From JAGWBJ01 sp034423015 (GTDB taxonomy: Bacteria; Chloroflexota; Dehalococcoidia; Lucifugimonadales; JAGWBF01): a stretch of 64,000 nt of DNA. The stretch's first letter is position 1. Each line of letters begins with the position of its first letter. The position numbers and the translations under genes were made by a program. This document shows, in pieces, positions 43,518 to 51,101 of this stretch. The stretch spans positions 75,440-139,439 of the forward strand of contig DAOUJG010000026.1 of NCBI GenBank assembly GCA_034423015.1. The letters run 5' to 3'. The notes beneath the pieces were generated by a model. The model worked only from the letters and a program-made list of their open reading frames with translations, was not told the origin of the DNA and did no database searches.

Positions 43518-43898
43518 CTATGCTCGGGGCCGAAAGCCTCTGAGAAGCACCGCGGGAAGTCGCTTGAGGGTCTGGTTGAGGGGATCCACTTCTATGCCCA
43601 CCGACTCCAGGGCTGTGACACCCAGCAGAGGCTCGGCGTCCTCCTCACCGAACACGATGGTTCCCCAGGTGAACTCCCCCATGAACGCTATCTCTCCTCC
43701 GGTCACATCCAGCTTGACCTCGCTGCCGTCGGCCAGGGCGTACGTTCGCTGTGCCCTGGGCATCAGGCCGATGGACTCCAGGTGCTGCCGGGGCACCAGA
43801 CAGTCGGTTGCTCCCGTGTCCACCAGGAAGAGCCCCTCCCAGACCCGCTCGGGTTCGGCGGGGTTTCGTATGGCCACGGTCACGCGCGTCGCTCCCAT
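43518..43898 (-). CDS. Retropepsin-like aspartyl protease family protein
   Basis: 126-aa single-domain protein of the retropepsin-like clan AA. The active-site motif is FLVDTGATDCLVP (about 24-36), where DTGA carries the catalytic aspartate. A second conserved segment, LLGVTALESVGIEVD (about 90-104), matches the Leu-Gly-x-x-x-Leu element of these dimeric proteases. As a single domain it must dimerise to be active. No signal peptide is visible, so it is probably cytosolic. It is transcribed alone, opposite to thrC; no target is indicated. Confidence 0.87.
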   Translation of the reverse strand: MGATRVTVAIRNPAEPERVWEGLFLVDTGATDCLVPRQHLESIGLMPRAQRTYALADGSEVKLDVTGGEIAFMGEFTWGTIVFGEEDAEPLLGVTALESVGIEVDPLNQTLKRLPAVLLRGFRPRA

Positions 43899-43985
43899 TT
43901 CACGACCTCTTCCGCCAGACTTTCTATCCCTGATTATACCAGAACTGATGCTCTTCCCGGTCCGCTTGCCGCGCCCGCGGCTTTA

Positions 43986-44014
43986 TTGACATCCCATAGG
44001 GGCTCTGCTACCAT
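43986..44014 (+). promoter_or_regulatory. Predicted promoter of the thrC-moaD-like pair
   Basis: TTGACA (43986-43991), 17 bases, TACCAT (44009-44014), 51 bases before the GTG start. The gap to the divergent protease gene holds nothing else recognisable; no riboswitch fold was seen. Confidence 0.6.
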
Positions 44015-44064
44015 CGGCAATACTGTTTCAGCCTAAAGAGGACGAGCAACCGGGTTTTCACACC

Positions 44065-45306
44065 GTGTCATTCGTAAAGTGCCTCCGTTGCCGTGAATGC
44101 GGCAGAGAGTACCCCGCCGAGCCCCTCAACGTCTGCGATTTCTGCTTTGGCCCCCTGGAGCTGGACTACGACTACGACGGGATAGGCAACACCGTCAGCC
44201 GAGAACGGATCGCGGGCGGCCCCCTTACCATCTGGCGCTACGAGGACCTCCTGCCCGTGGACGCCGGCGACGCGGTGGACATCGGCGCCGGCTTCACCCC
44301 CCTGGTCCGGTCGAAGAACCTGGGCAAGCTCCTGGGTCTGGACAACCTGTACCTGAAGAACGACAGCGTCAACCCCTCCTACTCCTTCAAGGACAGGGTC
44401 GTCTCCGTCGCGGCCACCAAGGCCCGCGAGTTCGGGTTCGAGACCCTGGCCTGCGCCTCCACCGGCAACCTCGCCTGCGCCGTGGCGGCCCACGCGGCCC
44501 GGGCCGGCATGAAGGCCGTGGTGTTCATGCCCTCGGACCTGGAACGGGGCAAGGTCGTTGGCGCCGCCATCTACGCGCCCGTCGTCATAGCCGTGGACGG
44601 CAGCTACGACGACGTCAACCGCCTGTGCAGCGAGGTGGCCGACAACTACCCCTGGGCCTTCGTCAACATCAACATGCGCCCCTACTACGCCGAGGGCAGC
44701 AAGACCCTGGGGTTCGAGGTGGCCGAGCAGCTTGGATGGAGGTTCCCCGAGCACTGCGTGGTCCCCGGGGCCTCGGGCGCCCTCTACACCAAGATATGGA
44801 GGGGTTTTCACGAGTTTGCCTCCGTGGGCCTGGTGGACGGCCCGGTGGACACCAGGATGCACCTGACCCAGGCGATGGGCTGCTCCCCCATCGTGCAGGC
44901 TTTCAACAACGAGGAGGACGTGGTCCGGCCCGTGAGGCCCAACACGGTGGCCAAGTCCCTGGCCATAGGCAACCCCGCTGACGGCATCTACGCGCTGAAG
45001 ACCCTGCACGAGTCCGGGGGCACCGGCTACGCCGTCCCAGAGGAGGAGGTCGCCGAGGGGATGAAGCTTCTGGCCGAGACCGAGGGGATATTCACGGAGA
45101 CGGCCGGGGGCGTCGTGGTATCGGGTCTCCGGTACCTGGCCGAGACCGGCGCCATCAAGCGCGACGAACTGACCGTGGCGTACATCACGGGCAACGGCCT
45201 CAAGACCCAGGAGGCGGTGGAGGACGTGGTCCATCCCCTGCCCGTAACCCCTACCATGAGCTCCTTCGAGGAGGCCATCAAGGCCGTCGGCTCCAACGGC
45301 AAGTAA
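44065..45306 (+). CDS. thrC: Threonine synthase
   Basis: PLP-dependent enzyme that makes threonine from O-phosphohomoserine; 413 aa, GTG start. The N-terminus has zinc-ribbon cysteines C6, C9 and C12 (CLRCREC) and C24, C27 (CDFC), seen in this ThrC subgroup. PLP lysine is K109 in SYSFKDRVV, with NPSYSFKD before it. The phosphate-binding and glycine-rich loop follow at ACASTGNLACAVAAHAARAG (about 131-150). It is cotranscribed with a MoaD-like gene 16 bases downstream. In actinobacteria a MoaD-like CysO feeds a PLP cysteine synthase, so a sulphur-transfer role of this ThrC-like protein is a possible alternative. Confidence 0.88.
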   Translation: MSFVKCLRCRECGREYPAEPLNVCDFCFGPLELDYDYDGIGNTVSRERIAGGPLTIWRYEDLLPVDAGDAVDIGAGFTPLVRSKNLGKLLGLDNLYLKNDSVNPSYSFKDRVVSVAATKAREFGFETLACASTGNLACAVAAHAARAGMKAVVFMPSDLERGKVVGAAIYAPVVIAVDGSYDDVNRLCSEVADNYPWAFVNINMRPYYAEGSKTLGFEVAEQLGWRFPEHCVVPGASGALYTKIWRGFHEFASVGLVDGPVDTRMHLTQAMGCSPIVQAFNNEEDVVRPVRPNTVAKSLAIGNPADGIYALKTLHESGGTGYAVPEEEVAEGMKLLAETEGIFTETAGGVVVSGLRYLAETGAIKRDELTVAYITGNGLKTQEAVEDVVHPLPVTPTMSSFEEAIKAVGSNGK

Positions 45307-45322
45307 GGGAGAGAAGGTACAG

Positions 45323-45604
45323 ATGAGCGGCATCTTGGTTCGAATTCCCACACCTCTGCGCCGTATGGCCAACGGGCAGGACAAGGTCGAGATAGAGGCG
45401 TCCAACCTGGGTGAGATCATAGACAGGCTGGAGTCGGACTACCCGGGGTTCAAGGAGCGCCTGCTGGACGAGTCGGGGGAGCTGCGCTACTTCGTGAACA
45501 TCTACATCAACGGCGAAGACGTCCGGTTCCTCCAGGGGACCGACACGTCCACCAAATCCGGAGACGAGGTTAGCATCGTTCCGGCCGTCGCCGGCGGCTG
45601 CTAG
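45323..45604 (+). CDS. MoaD/ThiS-family ubiquitin-like sulphur carrier ending GGC
   Basis: 93-aa beta-grasp protein; the fold is shown by GILVRIPTPLRRMANGQDKV and the DESGELRYFVNIYINGEDVR strands and turn. Members are adenylated and thiocarboxylated at a C-terminal Gly-Gly and then donate sulphur for molybdopterin, thiamine or cysteine synthesis. Here the end is VPAVAGGC, with one cysteine after the GG. That extra residue would have to be removed by a JAMM-type peptidase (as Mec does for CysO-like carriers) before activation. Position next to thrC, with a 16-base gap, is reminiscent of CysO beside a PLP enzyme. It overlaps tgt tail-to-tail by 4 bases. Confidence 0.85.
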   Translation: MSGILVRIPTPLRRMANGQDKVEIEASNLGEIIDRLESDYPGFKERLLDESGELRYFVNIYINGEDVRFLQGTDTSTKSGDEVSIVPAVAGGC

Positions 45605-46818
45605 CGGCCATCCCGCCCCTGGGCGGGCCCGCTGGACCCCAGCATTCCCCTGGCCCGCATCCACGCCTCCTTGTTGCTCTGCCTGGCCCGTTCGTCCGTC
45701 GGCGTGAACTCAGCCAGGAAGTCCCGGCGAAAGGCCGCGAGCTCCCCCTCGGCGATCGCCCGCCTCATGTCCTCCATCAACCGGAGGACGAAGCGAAGGT
45801 TGTGCATAGACGCCAGTCTCAGCCCCAGGAGCTCCTTCGTCTTGAACAGGTGGTGCAGGTAGGCCGCCGAAAACCGGCGGCAGGCGTAGCAGTCGCAGTC
45901 GTCCTGGACGGGACCGGCCATGTCCCGAAACCGCCCGCTGGTAATGTCCACCCGGCCCTGTGGCGTGTATAGGGCCCCGTTGCGAGCCACCCTGGTCGGC
46001 ATGGCGCAGTCGAACATATCGACGCCCCGGTAGACGCACTCCACCAGGTCCTCGGGCGCGCCAACCCCCATCAGGTACCTGGGCCTGTCCGCCGGCAGGA
46101 GCGGCGTCACCAGCTCCGCTACGGCGTACATCTCCGCCTTGGACTCCCCCACGGCCAGCCCTCCGATGGCGTACCCGTCGAAGCCCAGCGACGTGACGTA
46201 CTCCGCGGACTCTCTCCGCATGTCCTCGAACACGCCCCCCTGGACTATGCCGAAGAGGGCCCCACTCTCCCCCTGCGGATAGCAGCGCCTGGCGTTTCGG
46301 CAACGGAGGGCCCAGCGGTGGGTGCGCTCCATGGCAAGCCCCACCGCTTCCCGCCCCTCCCCCACGGCTATACATTGGTCCAGGCACATGATGATGTCGG
46401 CCCCCAGGCCCAGCTGGTCGCGCATGGACGACTCCGGGGTCAACAGATGCTCGCTGCCGTCTATGTGAGAGCGGAACAGGAGACCGTCCTCGGTCAGCCG
46501 CCCCAGTCTGCCCAGGCTGAAGGCCTGAAAGCCTCCGCTGTCGGTAAGCATCGGGCCATCCCACCCGGAGAAGGCGTGGAGGCCGCCCAGCTGGCGGACC
46601 AGCCCAACCCCGGGACGGAGGCCCAGGTGGTAGGCGTTGGCCAGGACTATGCGGGCGCCTATCTCCTCGACCTCGTCGGGTCCCAGCGCCTTGACGCTGC
46701 CTTGGGTGGCCACCGGCATGAATGCCGGCGTGGGCGCCCGTCCATGAGACGTGACCAGCACGCCCGCCCGGGCCGACCCGCAGGTGTGCTCTACGTGGAA
46801 CTTCAAGGACCGGTCCAT
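45601..46818 (-). CDS. tgt: Queuine tRNA-ribosyltransferase
   Basis: tRNA-guanine transglycosylase, 405 aa, replacing guanine 34 of GUN-anticodon tRNAs with preQ1 for queuosine. Proton-acceptor Asp lies in LTDSGGFQAF (about 91-100) and the nucleophile Asp in GVDMFDCAMPTRVARNG (about 265-281). Zinc ligands are in DCDCYACRRFSAAYLHHLF (about 307-325), and the GGVF-type RNA-binding loop is present. The enzyme is intact. Queuosine biosynthesis genes (queA, queC-F) are not in this window. The upstream gene is the DUF2007-like protein. Confidence 0.95.
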   Translation of the reverse strand: MDRSLKFHVEHTCGSARAGVLVTSHGRAPTPAFMPVATQGSVKALGPDEVEEIGARIVLANAYHLGLRPGVGLVRQLGGLHAFSGWDGPMLTDSGGFQAFSLGRLGRLTEDGLLFRSHIDGSEHLLTPESSMRDQLGLGADIIMCLDQCIAVGEGREAVGLAMERTHRWALRCRNARRCYPQGESGALFGIVQGGVFEDMRRESAEYVTSLGFDGYAIGGLAVGESKAEMYAVAELVTPLLPADRPRYLMGVGAPEDLVECVYRGVDMFDCAMPTRVARNGALYTPQGRVDITSGRFRDMAGPVQDDCDCYACRRFSAAYLHHLFKTKELLGLRLASMHNLRFVLRLMEDMRRAIAEGELAAFRRDFLAEFTPTDERARQSNKEAWMRARGMLGSSGPAQGRDGR

Positions 46819-46864
46819 GTGTTCGATGGGCCGCCGGTGCCCAGCCGGGAGGGAATCCCGCGGT

Positions 46865-47230
46865 TCAACCGAGGACCCAGGTGTACGCGATACCGATGCC
46901 CAGTATGAGCGCCGCGCAGGCGGTCACGACCAGGACCGCGACGGCGGGTGTGGACACCCTACGGAGATGGGCAGGCCTACCCTCCCGCTCGGCGATCTCC
47001 GCCGGAGGGATGTTCAACACCTCCCGGGCCCTCATCTCCTCCTCCGCAAGGACGTATAGGGCGTGAGGCACGTTGGTTGGCAGCCCCAACGCCCCGGAGC
47101 CCGCTACCAGGGACCGGACGACGCAGCCGATGAGCTGCTGGTTCAGGCGCTGCTCCGCAAGCCGGGCCAGCGACTCGTTCTGGTACACCGCCAGCCTGAC
47201 CTGTCTGCTCTTGCCGGGGACACCGCCCAT
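46865..47230 (-). CDS. DUF2007-like protein with C-terminal membrane segment
   Basis: 121 aa. The N-terminal part (RQVRLAVYQNESLARLAEQR then LNQQLIGCVVRSL) resembles the short beta-alpha-beta domain of DUF2007 putative signal-transducing proteins. A membrane helix near the C-terminus (TPAVAVLVVTACAALILGIG) anchors it, and a helical linker carries charged residues (REVLNIPPAEIAEREGR). No catalytic residues are seen. It precedes tgt by 46 bases on the same strand and diverges from the 167-aa membrane protein. Confidence 0.75.
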   Translation of the reverse strand: MGGVPGKSRQVRLAVYQNESLARLAEQRLNQQLIGCVVRSLVAGSGALGLPTNVPHALYVLAEEEMRAREVLNIPPAEIAEREGRPAHLRRVSTPAVAVLVVTACAALILGIGIAYTWVLG

Positions 47231-47325
47231 CGGCCTGCCGTCCTCCCGCGCCCGCGCGACAACCCGCCCGGAAACCGCCGCGCGCCTATTACATCAGCCC
47301 TGTAAGGATATGATAGAATATCCCC

Positions 47326-47829
47326 ATGCAGCAACAGGAGCAGTATCAGCCGATACACGCCGACCGGCACGGGTCGTCCTTCAACCTGACCCTGGTGATA
47401 GCTCTGGTGGTGCTGGCCATGGGCATAGTGATCGCCCAGGACCCGCTCATGGTGGCCGTCGGACTCGCCGTCGCGGCCTTCAGCTGGCTGACCACGCCGG
47501 GCCAGTACATGCTATACCCGGACAGGCTCATAATCGCCTACGGAAAGCCCAGGATACGCCACGTGCTCTTCCAGGACATCGCGGAAGTACAGATGCTCAA
47601 GTTCGCCTTCGGCTCCAGGTTGCTGGTGCGCCTCCACAAGGGCAGCCGCATCCTGATACAGCCCAGGGACGCCGAGGAGTTCGAGAGCAGGTTCCAGGGA
47701 GCCCTGGAGAGCTATATACAGCAGTACGGCGGCCCCCAGGAGCAGCAGGAACAGCAGCAGCAACCCCCCCAGGGAGAGCCCCCCTACCAGCAGCCCGACG
47801 ACCAGGACAACTGGGCTTCACGGGAGTAG
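47326..47829 (+). CDS. Membrane protein with PH-like domain, 167 aa
   Basis: Two adjacent membrane segments (about 19-36 and 40-56), then a beta-rich PH-like domain (about 62-125: MLYPDRLIIAYGKPRIRHVL, then RLLVRLHKGSRILIQPRD) like those of YdbS/bPH_2-type bacterial proteins, and a C-terminal tail rich in Gln and Pro (QEQQEQQQQPPQGEPPYQQP). The ATG lies 6 bases after a TAGAAT (47314-47319) that follows TTACAT by 19 bases, and there is no ribosome site, so the mRNA may be leaderless. The function is unknown. Confidence 0.75.
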   Translation: MQQQEQYQPIHADRHGSSFNLTLVIALVVLAMGIVIAQDPLMVAVGLAVAAFSWLTTPGQYMLYPDRLIIAYGKPRIRHVLFQDIAEVQMLKFAFGSRLLVRLHKGSRILIQPRDAEEFESRFQGALESYIQQYGGPQEQQEQQQQPPQGEPPYQQPDDQDNWASRE

Positions 47830-47885
47830 GCCCCCCGCCCACTCGGCCGCCTTGGCCGTTACGGTAGACGCTCCCTCGCCGCTTC

Positions 47886-48596
47886 CTACCGGCGGTGTCT
47901 GCGGCGCCGGATTGCGGGATACTCTCCGGCGTCCAGTACCCAGGCTATCCGGTGGACCAGGGCCGCCACCTCCTCCTCGTCCAGAAGATCCATCAGCTCC
48001 GCCACGTCGCCGTCGGGCCTGACCAGGCGTCTCAGGAACCCCGACAGCGCCTCCAGCAGGTGGGCCGGTATGGCCTCGCCCCCGAAGTCCCAGATCACCG
48101 TCCGGACCTTCATCGCCGAGTTGAACGTCAGCCCGTGGTCTATGCCCCACACCTTGCCCGCCGTGTCCCGGAGGAAGTGCACCGCCTTGCGGTCGGCATT
48201 GTTGCTGACCAGGTCGAAGCACGCCATGGTGCGCAGGGCATCGGAGTCGGTCTCCCGCAAGTCGTAGTAGGTAACCCGGGGGTCGTGGTCCACGTAGTAC
48301 TGCAGGGACCCGATGCCGTGGGGCCCCTCCCGGATCACGGTCAGGGGTATGAAGTCCCACCCCAGGGCCCGGCTGAACAGGTAGGCGGCGTACTCTCGTT
48401 TGTAGAGGGTATGGTCCGGGAAGTCCCAGAGGGGGATCTCGCCGTCCCGGGGCTTGTAGATGGCCAGGCACTCTGCGTTGGAGTCGCTCACCCTGGCCAC
48501 GAACGTGTAGTTGGACCCCCAGGGATGGAGCTGCAGGGAGGTGATCTCCCCTCGGCTCATCAGACGCGTGACGTCTTCCGGCGAGTCCAGAGGCAT
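47886..48596 (-). CDS. SCO1664-family protein (PI3/4-kinase-like fold)
   Basis: 236 aa, member of an uncharacterised bacterial family whose fold is distantly like phosphatidylinositol kinases. Conserved-looking pieces are GSNYTFVARVSDSNAECLAI, the YKPRDGEIPLWDFPDHTLYK stretch with its lysine (about 47-66), CFDLVSNNADRKAVHFL (about 131-147, like the catalytic-loop DxxxxNxDR of kinases) and GIDHGLTFN (about 156-164, like a DHG/DFG segment). The residue pattern suggests ATP binding and phosphotransfer, but no activity is established here. It belongs to a minus-strand string after the TPP enzyme and DUF3090 genes. Confidence 0.82.
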   Translation of the reverse strand: MPLDSPEDVTRLMSRGEITSLQLHPWGSNYTFVARVSDSNAECLAIYKPRDGEIPLWDFPDHTLYKREYAAYLFSRALGWDFIPLTVIREGPHGIGSLQYYVDHDPRVTYYDLRETDSDALRTMACFDLVSNNADRKAVHFLRDTAGKVWGIDHGLTFNSAMKVRTVIWDFGGEAIPAHLLEALSGFLRRLVRPDGDVAELMDLLDEEEVAALVHRIAWVLDAGEYPAIRRRRHRR

Positions 48597-48631
48597 TGCT
48601 GGTCTAGCTGCCGGGGATGATCATGCCGGCA

Positions 48632-49165
48632 TCAGAAGTCCACGGGGCCGTGCCCGTTGGCCCGGGGGCACATGTGGCCGTCGGCGTCGATGGGCTTGCC
48701 ACACAGGAAGCACCGGGGCCTGCCGGCCGCGCAGACCTTCAGGGCCTCGGCCGCCAGCTCCCGCCCCTGGCTGGCGGTGAGCCAGAAGCTCAGGGTAGCC
48801 ACGTCCTCGTCCTGGCCCTCGTCCTCGGCCCCGGCGTCGTGGGCCAGCAGCAGAAAGCACTTGTTCGCGCCGTCGTGGCCCAGGGCCAGCCTGCCGACCT
48901 TGAACTCCACATTGGTGGGGCCGCCGCTCCACTGGGGCTCGGGCGCCGTGCCGCCCGGTTCATCGTCGGTATCCGGCAACGAGCTGCCTATCTCCTGGAT
49001 GTAGATGGCAAGCTGGTAGAGCTGCTCTTTCTCCAGCCATAGGGACGCCGATGCCTCCCCCGATTCCAGGATGAGCCGGAAGGTCCTCTTGCCCGGTTCG
49101 CCGATGGCCTCCGGCGTAACCCGGGAGGGGCTCCCGAACCTGTATTTCGCCTTGCTTGCGTCCAT
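48632..49165 (-). CDS. DUF3090-family protein
   Basis: 177 aa, beta-rich N-terminal body (FGSPSRVTPEAIGEPGKRTF then RLILESGEASASLWLEKEQL) and a C-terminal zinc-type motif CFLCGKPIDADGHMCP (about 149-164) with three cysteines and a histidine. The family is regularly found beside the SCO1664 gene, as here (35 bases apart), which supports a shared unknown pathway. Its start is an ATG with only a weak GCGGGAT site. Function not known. Confidence 0.85.
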   Translation of the reverse strand: MDASKAKYRFGSPSRVTPEAIGEPGKRTFRLILESGEASASLWLEKEQLYQLAIYIQEIGSSLPDTDDEPGGTAPEPQWSGGPTNVEFKVGRLALGHDGANKCFLLLAHDAGAEDEGQDEDVATLSFWLTASQGRELAAEALKVCAAGRPRCFLCGKPIDADGHMCPRANGHGPVDF

Positions 49166-49227
49166 ATCCCGCTATCCGGCCACTCTCCGGCGTCCTCCGT
49201 CTACCCTGCGAAGCCCCAGGTCCCGCC

Positions 49228-50874
49228 CTATCCGAAGGCGCGGCGGTGGGAGGCGGCGGTCTCGGAGCACGTGATGAACTCCAGGAGGGCCGCCCGCCCC
49301 TCCTCTGTGGCCTCCTTGGCACGCCTTATCGCCGGGCCTATCTCCGACGGTTGCTCCACCCTCTCCGAGTAGCCTCCCATCGCCCTGGCCATGTCGGCGT
49401 AGTTCCCGCCTATGTCTCGCGTGTTGTACAGGTCGTGGGACACCCGCATCTGGTTCGTCTCCGCGGCCATGGTCGAGTTGTTGGAGACCATGGTCAGGAT
49501 GGGCACCCCGGCCCGGGTCGCGGTCTCGAAGTCCAGCCCCACCATGCCGAAGGCGGCGTCCCCCATCCAGTTGATGCACAGCTTGTCCGGGTCGGCAAGC
49601 TTGGCTCCCATCGCCAGGCCCAGCCCCGTGCCCAGGCCGTGGGACTTGCCCCAGCCCAGGTACGTCCGCGGTCCGGCGGCCCGGTAGAAGGGGATCATCT
49701 GGTCCCTGGGACTTCCCGAGTCGTGGGTGACGATGGCCTCCGATGGGTCCACCGTCTTCATAAGGTCCCATATGACCCGGTACGGGCTCATGGGCGTCTC
49801 GTCGGAGGTCAGCTTGGGCATCCACTCGGCCAGCCAGGCGTCTCGGGCCGCCTTGACCTGGGCGGCCCGTTCGCCGTCGGCGGGGCGGCCCTTGCCGAGC
49901 CTGTCCTTCACCGCCTCGATGAACTGGAGCAGCACCAGCCTGGCGTCGCCGATGATGGGATGATCGATGGTATAGTCCTTGTTGATGTCCCGGGGGTCGT
50001 TGGTAGCCTGGACCATCACCTTCCCAGGGGGGATGGTAATGGTCATGCCGTGCCTGGTGAAGCTGGTGCCCACCCCGAACACCAGGTCGGCGTCCTTCAG
50101 GAAGGTCACCACCGGGCCCGCCGAGGTGGCTCCCCCGGTGCCCAGCGCAAGGGGATGGTCCTCGGGGAAGGCGCTCTTGCCCACCAGGGTGGTCATCACC
50201 GGCGCCTGGACCAGCTCCGCAAGCTGCTTGAGCTCCTCGCAGGCGCCCGCGTACATGACGCCCTGGCCTGCGTATATCACCGGGGACTTCGCCGCCAGCA
50301 ACGCCCGCGCCGCGTCGTCCACGTCCCTGGGGCTGGCCACCGGGCATGTGGCGCGCACCGGCTGGTACTTGGCCACAGCCTCGTCCGCCTCCTCGAGGGC
50401 GATGTCCGACGGTATCTCCACCATCACCGGCCCCGGCCGTCCCATCTTCAGATTGCTGAAGGCCCGCCGCATGATCTCGGAGACCCTCTCCGACGTGTTG
50501 ATCCGCTCCACCGTCTTGGTAACGGGCTCGTAGACCCGCACCGAGTCGAAGTGGGGAGGCACCCCCATCCTCGCCCCCGGGTGCCCCGCCGGAAGCAGCA
50601 GCATGGGCACCGAGTCCGAGTACGCCGTGGCCACCCCCGAAAAGGCGTTCTCCGCGCCGGGACCGTATTGCATGGCGAACACCCCGGGAGGGCGGCCATT
50701 GGTAACACGGCTGAACCCGTCGGCTATGCCAACGCCCACGCGCTCCTGCCGGCACACGATGGGGCGTATCCTCGCGCCGGCCGCGGCCTCTATGATGGGG
50801 GTCGTGGGGTAGCACGGAAGGTAGTCCACCCCCTCCTTCTTCAGTATTTCGGCTATGGCGTCGACGACCTTCAT
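49228..50874 (-). CDS. Thiamine-pyrophosphate-dependent enzyme (acetolactate-synthase-like)
   Basis: 548-aa enzyme of the acetolactate synthase/benzoylformate decarboxylase superfamily. The N-terminal PYR domain has the catalytic glutamate in VCRQERVGVG (about 40-49) and the GPGAENAFSGVA loop. The TPP-binding motif is GDAAFGMVGLDFETATRAGV followed by SNN (about 430-460). A central Rossmann-like domain carries VIYAGQGVMYAG (about 200). A lyase role on a 2-keto acid is likely. An ilvN-type small subunit is absent nearby, so this is unlikely to be the biosynthetic acetolactate synthase. AGGAGG lies before the ATG. It heads the minus-strand run with DUF3090 and SCO1664. Confidence 0.85.
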   Translation of the reverse strand: MKVVDAIAEILKKEGVDYLPCYPTTPIIEAAAGARIRPIVCRQERVGVGIADGFSRVTNGRPPGVFAMQYGPGAENAFSGVATAYSDSVPMLLLPAGHPGARMGVPPHFDSVRVYEPVTKTVERINTSERVSEIMRRAFSNLKMGRPGPVMVEIPSDIALEEADEAVAKYQPVRATCPVASPRDVDDAARALLAAKSPVIYAGQGVMYAGACEELKQLAELVQAPVMTTLVGKSAFPEDHPLALGTGGATSAGPVVTFLKDADLVFGVGTSFTRHGMTITIPPGKVMVQATNDPRDINKDYTIDHPIIGDARLVLLQFIEAVKDRLGKGRPADGERAAQVKAARDAWLAEWMPKLTSDETPMSPYRVIWDLMKTVDPSEAIVTHDSGSPRDQMIPFYRAAGPRTYLGWGKSHGLGTGLGLAMGAKLADPDKLCINWMGDAAFGMVGLDFETATRAGVPILTMVSNNSTMAAETNQMRVSHDLYNTRDIGGNYADMARAMGGYSERVEQPSEIGPAIRRAKEATEEGRAALLEFITCSETAASHRRAFG

Positions 50875-50997
50875 AGCGGCCTCCTATCCGTCGTCGCCGG
50901 CACGGTCCGGTGGGCTGCGGCGACCGATACCATTGTAACCGTCCCGGCAGACCCCGGCAAGGAAACCCCGGGGGACGGCCGGCCATGGCCCCTTGCC

Positions 50998-51027
50998 TTG
51001 ACTCTTGCGCGAACGCCCTCTTACCAT
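50998..51027 (+). promoter_or_regulatory. Predicted promoter of glmU
   Basis: TTGACT (50998-51003), 18 bases, TACCAT (51022-51027), about 75 bases before the ATG. The same -10 sequence is used before thrC. Confidence 0.5.
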
Positions 51028-51101
51028 TGACCTGAGAGTCACGTCAAGTGACCCGGATTTTGCGGCGGCGTGGAGCAACTACGAGTCAGGGGGTGGCACC
51101 T

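Noticed and set aside
43899..44064. Riboswitch or attenuator upstream of thrC
   Set aside because: A simple promoter is present, but no leader peptide rich in Thr codons and no conserved aptamer core could be found.
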